Shown here piece after piece: positions 1-9,787 of a stretch of 64,000 nt of DNA. The translations under genes were made by a program, and so were the position numbers. A model generated the notes under the pieces. That model had not been told where the DNA came from, made no database searches, and was given only the letters and a program-made list of their open reading frames with translations. Position 1 is the stretch's first letter; each line of letters begins with the position of its first letter. Source of the DNA: Diadophis punctatus similis (Eukaryota > Chordata > Lepidosauria > Squamata > Dipsadidae); NCBI GenBank assembly GCA_023053685.1, contig JALIGW010000010.1, forward strand, positions 8,036,596-8,100,595, written 5' to 3'.

Positions 1-32
1 GCAGAACGTCACATGCAGAGCACATTTCCAGG

Positions 33-491
33 GTGAGCAATATGATGGCAGACTGGCTCAGCCACCATCAATTCAATCCGACAGAGTGGAGCCTTCATCC
101 AGATTTATTCCAGCAGCTGGCGTACTGCTTCGGTCCACCCGTCATCGATCTGTTTGCCACCCCGGGGAATGCCAAACTGCCCAGGTTTCTGACCAGGTAC
201 AAACTCAGGGGGCATAGGCAACAGATGCTATCCGCTGTGCTTTGGCCAACAGGGCTCTTATACGTGTTTCCTCTCCGGCCATTGATCCCCAAGGTAATCA
301 GGAGGATACTGCAGGAGGTAGCCGAAGTAGTTCTCCGGGCCCCCACTGGTCCCGGAGAGCATGGTATGTGGGCTCTGTATCCCTCTCAGCATTGCCTCCT
401 TGGAAGATTTCTCCGACAGAGTGGTCGCTTACCCAGGGGTCAGCCCAGCATCCAGATCTGCGCTGGCTACATCTGGTCACATGGCACTTGA
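33..491 (+). pseudogene. DIRS-like RNase H region (decayed)
   Basis: The 152-codon open stretch keeps the DIRS RNase H landmarks: an MADWLS motif near residues 5-10, EWSLHP near 18-23, and VIDLFATP near 37-44, followed by a proline-rich PTGLLYVFP segment. A further piece continues in another frame (242-505) with the WSRRAWY-type motif, so there is at least one frameshift. The upstream part, with a FPG stop, lies before the window start and is visible at 24190-24330. The enzyme would degrade the RNA of the RNA:DNA hybrid during retrotransposition. No functional product is expected. Confidence 0.75.
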
Positions 492-1530
492 GCAGCTCAC
501 TCTGAGGCATCGCCAGGTCCCTGAGGACATCATGCACATTACGCTGGCCTATAGGTGGCTGTCTGTGGAGCGTATATATATGGCCACCTGGCAGGACTTC
601 TGTAACTGGTGTACACAGGTGGGGTGGTCTCACGTGGACCTATCGATTATCAATGTCCTCCAATTTCTCCCCCAGGTTCTGGCCAAGGGACTCTCCACCA
701 ACACACTCCGCCGCCAGTTGGCGGCCCTCTCGACTGTGCTATATTGTGGGTCCTTAGTCTCTCTCAACCCATCCTCTGCTCCATGGATTCCTCCAGGGAG
801 CGGTCAACCTGGGTCATCCCATGGTACATAGGTATCAAACCGGGGACCTGTCCAAGGTGCTAAACGTACTCACAAGGGGGAACCTTTGATCCGTTGCAAA
901 CTGGGTCTCTGTGTAAGCTAACTGATAAGGCGGTGTCTTTAGTGGACGTAACAATGGCCCATCATTAGCTGAACAGGCTGCTCTCTCTGTAAGAAGTGAC
1001 CCTTGTATCTTCTACCATAATAGGGTGGTACTCAGATAGACTTTACCTCTGTCCCAAAGGTTAACCTCTAATTTCATAGGGCACAGGAGATGGTTCTCAC
1101 CATTTTCTATCCCTCTCCCACTAATGGCATTGAACGGCAGTGGCACTTCCTGGACGGGAGACGCGCACTGAACATTTACCTGCAACGCACATTAATCTTT
1201 CACAGGACAGAGGCACTATTATCTCTTTCCGGTCCACTTCAATGGGAAAAAAACCACCGTTCTTCCTTCACTGTGGGTCGTTAGCTTCTTACTGTTATTT
1301 CTATGACTTATGACCATTGGTCATTACCATGACCCCACGGAATAACTCTCCATTCAACACATAGTGCCGCTACAACTACGGCATGGCATTCCCGGGCATC
1401 GATCAAGGAGGTTTGCCACGCGGGGCCTGGGTCGTCCCCGATGCCGGTCGTCCATTACTATAAATTGGATGTTTCACCTCAGAGGAGGTGGCGTTTGGGC
1501 AAAGGGTGTTGCAACAGGTGGTGCAGGACA
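487..1530 (+). pseudogene. DIRS-like tyrosine recombinase (decayed)
   Basis: The N-terminal core-binding domain is readable at 487-831: the TWQDFCNWC segment, then VLQFLPQ and TLRRQLAALSTVL. The catalytic domain is scattered over frames at 985-1284 (DPCIFYHNRVVL; RQWHFLDGRRALNIYLQRT) and 1302-1530. The last part holds the GITLHSTHSAATTTAW block, where family members normally have an HxxR arginine; here a CAT histidine codon replaces it (a CGT to CAT change would be a CpG transition). The candidate tyrosine is in HYYKLDV. In this copy only, codon 1330-1332 is TGA where copies 2 and 3 have CGA. The recombinase is inactive by several independent lesions. Confidence 0.72.
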
Positions 1531-1594
1531 AGGGGAGCTCCAGCTAGAGTTAGGTGGCCCACCCAAGGGAGCAATTACTTTGGTATGTCCCATG

Positions 1595-1681
1595 CTTGGA
1601 GGCTAGCTCCACCCACTATGGAGAAAGGGTGTTGTACTTGCCTGATATGCCCATTCTCATAGGGTGGAGCTAGCCTCCAAG
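1595..1681. repeat. 20-bp perfect inverted repeat in DIRS end
   Basis: Arms CTTGGAGGCTAGCTCCACCC (1595-1614) and its exact reverse complement (1662-1681) are separated by 47 nt. A hairpin of this size lies just downstream of the recombinase region. It belongs to the non-coding end of the DIRS-like element, though the same bases could also be read as part of a cruciform recognised during circle resolution (inference). Confidence 0.85.
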
Positions 1682-1939
1682 TCCCACCTTTCTATTATGG
1701 CCTGGCTGGCAGGTGTTTTCTGAATCCTGTATATATGTATAACCACGGTATGTCAATAACTTGAATGATTGAGGAGTTGCACACAGAGCCTGACTTCCGT
1801 CCCTCATCAAAAGAGGGGGAACTGAGGCACAGGGGTGCTATTTATACCTTTGTCAGACTCAGTCCTGATTGGCTCAGTCCTGATTGGCTAACCTGATTTT
1901 CCACCCTACAAGAATGGGCGTATCAGGTAAGTACAACGC
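1629..1939. repeat. DIRS complementary repeat pair (imperfect 40-bp inverted repeat)
   Basis: Bases 1629-1668 and 1900-1939 are reverse complements with 5 mismatches in 40. Such a pair matches the relationship between the internal complementary region and terminal repeat of DIRS elements, which templates completion of the element ends. The left arm overlaps the second arm of the 20-bp inverted repeat. I could not find the matching left terminus near 22940. Confidence 0.65.
1858..1887. repeat. 15-bp direct duplication containing inverted CCAAT
   Basis: CTCAGTCCTGATTGG occurs twice in immediate succession (1858-1872 and 1873-1887). Each copy contains ATTGG, the reverse of a CCAAT box. It may be a residual promoter motif of the DIRS-like element or a simple slippage duplication. 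No transcription start can be inferred. Confidence 0.7.
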
Positions 1940-2039
1940 CCTTTTTACGTTATTTGTGGGGGGGAGAGCACTTTACATCATTGCAGAGGTGGGTTCCTCC
2001 CGGTTCAGACCAGTTCTATGGAACCAGTAGTAACTTGGT

Positions 2040-2074
2040 GGCCTGGGTCGCTGGAACCAGCAGCGACCCAGGCC
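2040..2074. repeat. 14-bp GC-rich hairpin within a snake-like repeat
   Basis: GGCCTGGGTCGCTG (2040-2053) pairs perfectly with CAGCGACCCAGGCC (2061-2074) across a 7-nt loop. A near-palindrome CTTCTGTGCATGCGCAGAAG follows at 2123-2142. The surrounding 1980-2160 stretch resembles an interspersed repeat seen often in snake sequence, but I cannot name its family. Confidence 0.7.
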
Positions 2075-2190
2075 TGCCATGCCCCCGAACCAGCTCTCTC
2101 AGTGGTGCCTACTTGTTTTTTGCTTCTGTGCATGCGCAGAAGTTGGTTTTTTAGTACTGTGCATGCTACTTTGGATGGACTTTTTTTTTC

Positions 2191-3779
2191 ATTTTGTTTT
2201 TTAACTTCCTAACTGACATTGCCCTGATATTTTGATGCACTTTCAAATGGCAAATGCTGTGACCTTGCTGCTCCAGTGTTACCTAAATAGAGATGCTACA
2301 AAGAAACAGACTGTGTCCTTATTTATCAAGGTTAAGTACGGGACAAAATTAACTGTTAAGCAAGGATTCTGTGGCATTCATATTTGAAAATCAACATAAC
2401 TTAAAGCCAATGATTTTTTGTCTTTTGTAAATGTGACTCTAATTTAGGCACCTCATATTCCCAGACATAAGATTTTTATGTGAATAGTTGCTATGTTTAA
2501 TAATTTTGGTGTATCACTATAGGCATAGCTAGATGGCTGTGTTAAAGCTCTATTGACCTGTCCTTGAGCAAGCACAAAAACTTGTTAACCTCAAATTTAT
2601 TTCCCCAATTGTTTAGCCTGATTCTTTCCAGTGATGAGAATTGGTGACTGGTGCTGTCCTGGTTGTTTTAATGTAGAACAAGTCAAAGAAAGCAATTGGT
2701 GGATTCTCCAACTTTATTTCTCTTCCTATCATACAACAGCTGTCACAGGAAAACAGCCACCTATCAGTTTGCCTAACATGAGTGGGCAAGGACAAGAAGT
2801 GTAGGTAGATGTTTGGAATGGCACAAATTTGTCACCTGTAAAGTTGCCTTCTCTTCTGAAAAAAAAATGCCAGAAATAACCTGGTTAACTATGATTGTGG
2901 AGCAGCATCACTGAGTGGAGCAGAAGAAAGCAAACTGATAATAAACAAGATCTATCCTCCAGCAAAGGGATGCTAGTGATTGTAGAGAGTGACTGTGTCT
3001 AGCAGCATCTGGAAAAAGCCCATGTAATAGGCAAAATGGTGCTGCCTTTCCATGTTTTAAAAAAATGGCCACCCAAAACTCATTTGCCAGTTGAACTAGC
3101 AGTGTATAGCTGGTGGAATCTGGCCCTTATTTCTGGCTTAAATTAACCTGTGCAGAAATAACTATAGGATAAAACTTTTTTTTTCAAAAGAGAACTGATA
3201 AAAGAAAATATTTGTAGCTCAGAGTTGAAATGAGGGGTCCTTGGTGCTCTTGGAACTTAGTTGTTTTCTTGCAGACATTTCACATGTTGTTTGGGTAATG
3301 GAATGTCTGCGAGAAATCACGCTCAGAAAGCACCAGGGACTCCTTGTTTCAAAAGAGTTGACTCGTCTGTAGGACAAAATGTTCCAGAGATTTGCAGGGA
3401 ACGTCACAAGGAAAAATTGGCCTTCAAAAAAACTCATGTTTTCTCCTGGCCCAGAATGATCCAGAAGTGAAATGGATGTATATAAATTCCCTTATCAAAA
3501 TGACCACGGTTGCTGCTTTTTTTAATGTAACCTTGATTAATAGCTGATTCCAAGTACACCTGGACCTTTTAAAGCAGGTTGTTGTGGTGCTGGCTTGTGG
3601 TATCTCCTTTCATAACAAGTACCTTGTTGGATCAACCAAGAGGCCTATTAAGGTCAGTGTTCTGGTCTGGAATGGTCAGCAAGATGAAAAGTCTACTTGT
3701 TCAAAACTTTTGCCTCATAGCTTATCAGATAAGTATGTGTGGAGCAGGGAAACTCATCATTTATTGGAGATCAATTACT
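2191..3779. other. AT-rich non-coding stretch
   Basis: No open reading frame of interest, no RNA gene and no recognisable transposon. The sequence is AT-rich with short A or T runs (for example 2858-2866, 3056-3065, 3175-3185). It may be ancestral host sequence carried in the amplified unit or a transposon too old to recognise. Confidence 0.5.
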
Positions 3780-4015
3780 GCCTTATCTGGTTTCCCCATT
3801 GACTTTGCTTGTCACAAGGTTGCAAAAGGGGATCACATGACCCTGGGACACTGCAACTGTCATAAACATGAGTCATTTGCCAAGTGTCTGAATTTCAATC
3901 CCATGACCACAGGGATGTTGCAAAGGTTGTAAGTGTGATAAATGGTCCTAAGTCACTTTTTTTCAGTGCCATCGTAACTTCCAACAGCCATTAAATGAAC
4001 TCTTGTAAGTCGAGG
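3780..4015. repeat. Squamate-like interspersed repeat (family not identified)
   Basis: The stretch contains a run of phrases such as GATCACATGACCCTGGGACA, ATGTTGCAAAGG and TGAACTCTTGTAAGTCGAGG that I associate with an abundant short repeat in snake genomes. No coding capacity or clear terminal structure is visible here. A RepeatMasker search would give the family. Confidence 0.5.
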
Positions 4016-4356
4016 AGTGCATGTGTAGCCCACATCCAAGGGGGAAAAAACAACTTTAATAACTTTATTTATTTTTTTACACTTAGGGATCTGGATTTAA
4101 AGAAGCCCATTTATCAGAAGACGGCTTGTTACGGTCATTTTGGAAGAAGTGAATTTTCTTGGGAAGTTCCGAAAAAACTTGCCTTCTAACTTTCTTGGGC
4201 CAACCTCTCTCCATTTCAAAGGAACCGTATTTTACTACCCCGAGTGCTTCCGTTGACCACTGAAGAAAAATAATAATAATGGAGAAATGTTCCCTCTTTG
4301 CTTTCTCTATGTATCAGCCCATGCAGACTTACAGAGGATAAATTTGAGGCAGATGG
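4016..4356. other. Non-coding stretch before LINE
   Basis: No gene or RNA structure recognised. It carries T-rich runs (4060-4080) and a short AAT triplet run near 4268-4280, and ends at the 5' truncation point of the LINE. A TGA at 4345-4347 stops the LINE frame just upstream of its first ATG. Confidence 0.5.
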
Positions 4357-6408
4357 ATGCCATTTTTTGCCAGTTTTGATTGGCAAACTCTATTCTCTAA
4401 CTGTAACACTGCCGATGACCTCTATAATATCTTCTTGCTCGAAATCAAAAGAACTATCAGATTACACGTACCACTAATAACCACCATAACCAAGAAAAAC
4501 AAACTACCCATATCAATAAGGAAGTTACAAACCCAAAAAAAATCCCTCTGGCGAAAAAACAAAACAGGCTATACAGCTAACTTCAAAAACCGCTACAAAA
4601 ATATATGCCACCAAATAAAGATGGAATGCTCCAACTATCACAGCAAACAAGAGGAAAACCTCCTGTGCACAAAATCCAACCGTGCCTTCTATAACTTCGT
4701 AAATAAAAAACTCAAGGACTCAAGACCCCTCCCACCACTAAAAGGACCCAACAACAAAGAATACTATGATGAAACAGTCAAAGCAAATCTCTTCAACACA
4801 TTCTTTGGCTCAGTCTTTGTAAACAGCAACGGCTCATGCCCAAAATTCCCCAGTCGTACCGCAAATAATCACAACGATTTAATACAAATAGACTTCACTG
4901 AAGACAACGTTGAAAAAGCACTACGCAACCAAAAACCTTCCCTGTCAATCGGACCTGATGGACTAAGTGCATACTTCCTAAAAAAGCTCTCCACAGCCAT
5001 AGCTGAACCACTAAGCATAATCTTTGAAAAATCCTTCAGGACCAGTTCCCTACCAAAACTATGGTCACTAGCCACGGTCATCCCCATTTTCAAAAAGGGA
5101 GATCCCAGTCTAGTAGAAAACTACAGACCAATCTCTCTATGCTGTGTCACATGCAAAGTCATGGAATCAATCATAAACCAATCCATTACCCACCACCTAG
5201 AAACTAACAACCTACTCTCAAACAAGCAATTCGGTTTCAGAAAAAAATTATCCTGCAATCTACAACTACTACACGGCAAAAACATATGGACCTCAAAACT
5301 TGACCAGGGCAAAACAATTGACGCAATTTACATAGACTTCTGTAAAGCCTTCGACTCAGTGGTTCACAATAAACTACTTCTGAAACTGAAATCCTACGGC
5401 ATCTCTGGACCCCTTCATGACTGGATAACTGTGTTCCTGTCAAACAGACAACAAGTGGTCAAAATAGGGAGTGCCCTATCAAATCCCGTACCTGTTAACA
5501 GCAGTGTTCCCCAAGGCAGCATACTAGGACCAACACTCTTTATACTTTATATAAATGACCTTTGCGATCACATTACAAGCGACTGCGTTCTCTTCGCCGA
5601 TGATGTAAAACTCTTCAACACCACCGACAACACTGCTATCCTCCAAAAAGACCTAGACTTTGTGTCAGAATGGTCAAACATCTGGCAACTCCAAATCTCA
5701 ACCAACAAATGCTCTGTCCTACACATTGGCAAAAAAAATCAGAACACCAAATACAAACTGAACAGACAAGACCTTGCAGACGACCCTCACCCTGTCAAAG
5801 ACCTTGGAATACTCATCTCAAATGACCTAAGTGCCAAAGCCCACTGCAACAACATCGCCAAAAAGGCTTCAAGAACTGTTAACCTAATCTTACGTAGCTT
5901 CTTCTCCGGTAATATCATACTACTAACCAGAGCATACAAAACATTCGCCAGACCAATCCTTGAATACAGCTCATCTGTCTGGAACCCACACCGCATATCG
6001 GACATAAATACATTAGAAAGTGTCCAAAGATACTTTACAAGAAGAGTCCTCCACTCCTCTACTCGCAACAGAATACCTTACGCAACCAGACTTGAAATCC
6101 TGGGCTTAGAAAGCTTAGAACTACGTCGCCTTCGGCACGACCTAACCATAACTCATAAAATTATCTGCTACAACGTCCTTCCTGTCAACGACTACTTCAG
6201 CTTCAACCACAACAATACACACGCACACAACAGATACAAACTCAAAGTGAACCGTTCCAAACTTGACTGTAGAAAATACGACTTTAGCAACAGAGTGGTA
6301 AATGCCTGGAACTCACTACCTGACATTGTGGTTTCATCACCAAACCCCCAAAACTTTACCCTTAGACTGTCCACTGTTGACCTCACCCGATTCCTAAGAG
6401 GTCAGTAA
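4357..6408 (+). CDS. LINE reverse transcriptase ORF, 683 aa, intact frame
   Basis: An uninterrupted 683-codon frame encodes the linker and complete reverse transcriptase of a CR1/jockey-superfamily non-LTR retrotransposon. Visible motifs: the FKKGDP...ENYRPISL region (about residues 245-265), motif A IDFCKAFD with Asp327 and Asp333, motif B SVPQGSILGP at 383-392, and the catalytic FADD at 413-416. A thumb and C-terminal region follow, including the AWNSLPD motif typical of this superfamily. The apurinic endonuclease that should precede it is absent, so the element is 5'-truncated and this ATG is probably not the native start (only four codons lie before an upstream stop). The coding strand is unusually A/C-rich and G-poor compared with the other LINEs in the unit. 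The frame is kept in all three units, which may only reflect recent amplification. Confidence 0.88.
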   Translation: MPFFASFDWQTLFSNCNTADDLYNIFLLEIKRTIRLHVPLITTITKKNKLPISIRKLQTQKKSLWRKNKTGYTANFKNRYKNICHQIKMECSNYHSKQEENLLCTKSNRAFYNFVNKKLKDSRPLPPLKGPNNKEYYDETVKANLFNTFFGSVFVNSNGSCPKFPSRTANNHNDLIQIDFTEDNVEKALRNQKPSLSIGPDGLSAYFLKKLSTAIAEPLSIIFEKSFRTSSLPKLWSLATVIPIFKKGDPSLVENYRPISLCCVTCKVMESIINQSITHHLETNNLLSNKQFGFRKKLSCNLQLLHGKNIWTSKLDQGKTIDAIYIDFCKAFDSVVHNKLLLKLKSYGISGPLHDWITVFLSNRQQVVKIGSALSNPVPVNSSVPQGSILGPTLFILYINDLCDHITSDCVLFADDVKLFNTTDNTAILQKDLDFVSEWSNIWQLQISTNKCSVLHIGKKNQNTKYKLNRQDLADDPHPVKDLGILISNDLSAKAHCNNIAKKASRTVNLILRSFFSGNIILLTRAYKTFARPILEYSSSVWNPHRISDINTLESVQRYFTRRVLHSSTRNRIPYATRLEILGLESLELRRLRHDLTITHKIICYNVLPVNDYFSFNHNNTHAHNRYKLKVNRSKLDCRKYDFSNRVVNAWNSLPDIVVSSPNPQNFTLRLSTVDLTRFLRGQ

Positions 6409-6566
6409 GGGGTGTGCATAAGTGCACCAGCGTGCCTACTGTCCCTGTCCTAATGTTTCGTCTTATCAGTACTCATCTTATGTATATAAACAATGTTATA
6501 TCTATGTATATTACCAACACGTACTTGACAAAAATAAATAAATAAATAAATAAAATAAAAAATAAA
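4357..6566 (+). mobile_element. 5'-truncated LINE (CR1/jockey superfamily)
   Basis: The element comprises the reverse transcriptase ORF, a 3' UTR of about 120 bp and a tail of AAAT repeats (about 6531-6566). It is not the same family as the GGGCGGCAT-ended LINE elsewhere in the unit: protein sequence, base composition and 3' UTR all differ. The 5' limit is approximate and no target-site duplication was identified. Confidence 0.8.
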
Positions 6567-6861
6567 TTTTAATTTTGTCTAATGCTGCTATTTTGGGGTA
6601 GGGGAGGAAATTCCATTGGAGAAGACAATGGACTTTTGTCAAACAATGGACTTTTATTTTATTTTTTTATTTTCCAATCCAGCAGATCTACTACATCTTT
6701 CTAAACTACTAATAGGAAGAAACCTTTTTCTCAGATTTGGTATGATTTCCTGACGTTTTGCAACAGGACCGTTCGAGGTTCTGGCATCCTGCTTCCATGT
6801 GCTACAAGGAGTAGCTACTCTTGGAGTAAAACAGAACATTTCCCCTAAGTTGGAGACCCAT
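6567..6861. other. Non-coding spacer between LINE and L1 tail
   Basis: No gene seen. A 12-bp phrase CAATGGACTTTT occurs twice at about 6626 and 6643. The stretch ends where the reversed poly-A tail of the L1 begins. Confidence 0.45.
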
Positions 6862-7311
6862 CTTTTTTTTTCTTTTTTCTTTTTAATTAAATACACAAAA
6901 CTATACAACAATACAACAGTGACATACACAACAACAAATAAACATTTTGGGCTTTTCTGTTTAGCCCCTAACTCCAATAAGCTATCCTCAGAACTTTACA
7001 TAATTTAAGTTACATTTTTTTTACCATAATAAACAACTATATCCGTATTATCTATATAGCCTTTTAAATCTATAGTTTTTACTTACCGTATTTTTCGGAG
7101 TATAAGACGCAACTTTTTATTCCCCAAAAGAGGGTCAAAAACTGGGTGCGCCTTATACTCCGAATGTAGCCCCCACCCCCCCACCTGCCAGCCCGCCACT
7201 TAGCCAGGGGAGGAAAGCATTTTCAGGCGGCAGCGCTGCAATCCCTGATTCCCAAAACGGGGCGTGCAACCGGCGCTGCCCGCCACCGGAAACGCGATGC
7301 TCTTCTTTGCC

Positions 7312-8025
7312 GAGAAGGACCCTCAATCAGCCATCTCCAGGGAGCCACCCCCGTCCTCAGGAGGCAGCAGCCCCTTTAAGAGTGAGGGAGCTTTTTTATT
7401 TTTTATTTCCCTCCTTCTAGCCTGAGCCGGCCGATCGCAAGCCCGCCGGCAGTGACAGCGCGCCGCAGACGTTCGCGGAGGGGAGGGGGGAGGTGATCGT
7501 TTGCCACCACCACACAGGTATGTGAGTCGCCCAGGGGTCAGCCGCACCTCGGGTTGGAGGGTCCTTGTCCTGCTGCTGCCCCAAGGAAGCTGCGGAGCTG
7601 AAGAAGCCTCCACCCATCTGCCAGCTCGCCACTCAGCCTTTTGGAATCGGGAAGGGGATCGCAGCGCTGCCACCTGAAAATGCTTTCCTCCCCAGGCTGA
7701 GTGGCGAGCTGGCAGGTGGGTGGAGGCTTCTTCAGCTCCGCAGCTTCCTTGGGGCAGCAGCAGGACAAGGACCCTCCAACCCGAGGTGCGGCTGACCCCC
7801 GGGCGACTCACATACCTGTGCGTTGGCGGCGGTGGCAAGCGATCCCATCCCCTCCACGAACGTCTGTGGCGCCCTGTCACTGCCGGCGGGCTCGCGGTTG
7901 GCCGGCTCAGGCTGGAAGGAGGGAAATAAAATAAAATAAAAAATAAAAAAGCTCCTTCACTCTTAAAGGGGCGGCTGCCTCCTGAGGACGGGGGTGGCTC
8001 CCTAGGCTGATTGAGGGTCCTTCTC
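7312..8025. repeat. Long imperfect hairpin, arms about 330 bp, loop 56 nt
   Basis: Left arm 7312-7638 and right arm 7695-8025 are reverse complements with scattered mismatches. Paired landmarks include GAGAAGGACCCTCAATC against GATTGAGGGTCCTTCTC at the outer ends and CCAGCTCGCCACTCAGCC against GGCTGAGTGGCGAGCTGG at the loop. A partial third copy of the loop-proximal sequence lies at about 7205-7255. Such a palindrome can extrude as a cruciform or give a long RNA hairpin if transcribed. Confidence 0.85.
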
Positions 8026-8250
8026 AGGCAGAGACCCCCGCGGCAGCAGGGGCTGCAATGCAATGCTCTGAGCGGCGTGCAAAAAGCCTTTCTCCAATTT
8101 TGGAATCGGGGAGGGAAGTGTTTTCGGGCTGCAGCCTGAAACGCAATGCTCTTTTTTTGCTTCTGCAATCACTTTTCTCCCCATTCCAAAAACAGGGCAA
8201 ACGGTGGGGTGTCCATAGAAACCCCACCAAAGCCAGCAGATTTATTTCAA

Positions 8251-8329
8251 AGAGAGGAGGGAGGAAGAGAGGGGGGAGGGAGAGGGAGAGGGAGTGGCAG
8301 GGGGAGAGAGAGAGAGAGGAGGGGGGCAT
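8251..8329 (+). repeat. Purine-only tract with G-quadruplex motif
   Basis: A nearly uninterrupted run of G and A with GGGGGGAGGG at 8271-8280 followed by further GAGGG steps gives at least four G-tracts of three or more with short loops. It fits the canonical quadruplex pattern on the plus strand and could also form triplex DNA. It lies inside the fold-back transposon. Confidence 0.7.
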
Positions 8330-8523
8330 ACCACAGTCACTTGCTAAAGTATTGAATGCTAGGTATGGCAGAATTATTTTTTTCTTGTTTTGCTCCCCCA
8401 AAATTAAGGTGCGTCCTATATTACGGTGCGTCCTATACTCCGAAAAATACGGTATATTAATATAAATATACCGTGTTACATTTAATGAATTTTTACACAC
8501 AAATATCTTATATTATTCAGAGT

Positions 8524-9787
8524 TGACAGATATACATTTTATACATTCCTTCTTTTTCTTAACCAATCATAAAATTTGTTCCATATTATATAAAAGTCTG
8601 ATTCTTGTTTATCCTTTAATTCCTTTGTTAATTTGTCCATCTCAGCGCAGTCCATTATCTTTCTAATTATGTCCTCCTCTGTAGGTGTTTCACTGTTTTT
8701 CCAGAACTGCGCGTATATAATCCTAGCTGCTGTTAGAATGTGAATAGTAATGTATTGAGTATCTTTGTTAACTCTTGGTTCAATGATGCCTAACAAGAAA
8801 AACTGGGGTTTATTAGAAAATTCTTCCTAGGTTATTTCTTTAATCCACTTCCCTATAATGGCCCAATAGCTCTTAGCTTTCTTACAGGTCCACCAGGTAT
8901 GATAGTATGTGCCTATTTCTTTTTTGCATTTCCAACATAAGGCAGATGAATTCTGCGAAATCCTTGCAATTCTTGTCGGTGGAAGGTGCCACCTATAAAA
9001 CATCTTGCACTGGTTCTCCTTGAAGGCCACTGACATTGTCATCTGCCAATTTGTCATCCAAATTTCTTCCCATTTATCTAAATCTATCGAATATCCAAAG
9101 TTTTTGGCCCATCTCAGCATTGGTTCTTTTACTATCTCCTCTTCTAATTTATATTTTATTAAAAATTTATAATTTTTTCCAATCAAATTATCTTCCGGTC
9201 CCAGAAATGTCCTGTCAAAGTTGCTATATTCCTTCTGAAAATCATATGTCTTATTGACTTTGTAGAACTTTGCTTGGACTTGGGTATATGTCCACCAGTC
9301 TAAATTTATATCTCCTTCTGCCAGTTCATCTCTACACTTCAAATTTCCCTGTTCATTGATTAATTCTTTATATTTTATAGCTCTGTCATAAGACATCAAA
9401 CTGGGATGTTTAAGGGCTTCAACGGGAGAATATCAAATTGGAATTTTTGAATAGTGGTGTCTTTTAATTTGTAGCCAAATTTGAAGGAGTGAATTTCTTA
9501 ATAAATGTTTTTTGAAATAAGTATGTACTTTATATTTACCATCCCAGATATATGCATGCCATCCCAGATGAAGGTCATGCACTTCAATCGTCAAGGTTCT
9601 ACTGTTTTTAAGCTGTATCCATTCTCTAATCCAAGATAAACCTGCCGAATAATAATATAATTGCCAATTTGGGACACCCAGTCCACCTCTTTCTTTAACA
9701 TCTTGAAGTGAATTTTGCCTTATTCTCGGTTTTTTTCCTTGCCAAATAAATTTTAACGTTATCTTTGTCAAATCTGAGAAAAAATTT
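8524..9787 (-). pseudogene. L1 ORF2 C-terminal region (decayed)
   Basis: Three successive minus-strand pieces (9771-9433, 9399-8827, 8796-8539) carry the end of L1 ORF2. They show KFIWQGKKPRI and GGLGVPNWQLYY at the start, then the cysteine-rich segment CWKCKKEIGTYYHTWWTC, whose Cys-Cys and His-Cys spacing matches the ORF2 zinc-binding region. The pieces are separated by stops and frame changes. Copies 2 and 3 have Gly where copy 1 has Asp in the AEG(D/G)INLDWW segment. The endonuclease and most of the reverse transcriptase are missing. No function is expected. Confidence 0.82.

Larger units (their letters stand above)
1..1940 (+). mobile_element. DIRS-like tyrosine-recombinase retrotransposon, 3' portion
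   Basis: The window opens inside this element. In order it holds the tail of an RNase H region, a tyrosine recombinase region, and a non-coding end with complementary repeats at 1595-1681 and 1629-1939. That order (reverse transcriptase, RNase H, tyrosine recombinase, then an internal complementary region instead of LTRs) is characteristic of DIRS elements, which integrate without target-site duplication through a circular intermediate. All coding parts carry stops and frameshifts. The right limit is set at the end of the complementary repeat; the exact terminus is uncertain. Confidence 0.8.
7086..8452. mobile_element. Non-autonomous fold-back DNA transposon with 25-bp TIRs
   Basis: Terminal inverted repeats begin CCGTATTTTTCGGAGTATAA (7086) and mirror 8428-8452 with one mismatch in 25. 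A TA dinucleotide flanks both ends (7084-7085 and 8453-8454), consistent with a TA target duplication as in the Tc1/mariner/pogo group, although the exact superfamily is not established. The 1,367-bp body is GC-rich, encodes no transposase, and is dominated by a long hairpin. It sits in the L1 3' UTR, so it is younger than that L1. Long frames on both strands inside it are by-products of its GC-rich palindromic structure. Confidence 0.8.

Noticed and set aside
13..1300. Possible host recombinase or gene of phage origin because of tyrosine-recombinase motifs
   Set aside because: It follows RT and RNase H pieces in the DIRS order and has many stops; a DIRS-like retrotransposon explains it.
2613..4189. 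Several 60-117-codon frames in the AT-rich stretch
   Set aside because: Short, on both strands, without motifs or composition bias; expected by chance.
7323..8168. 281-codon minus-strand frame, with overlapping frames on both strands
   Set aside because: It lies across the long hairpin of the fold-back element; GC-rich palindromic sequence is open in several frames, and no domain is visible.
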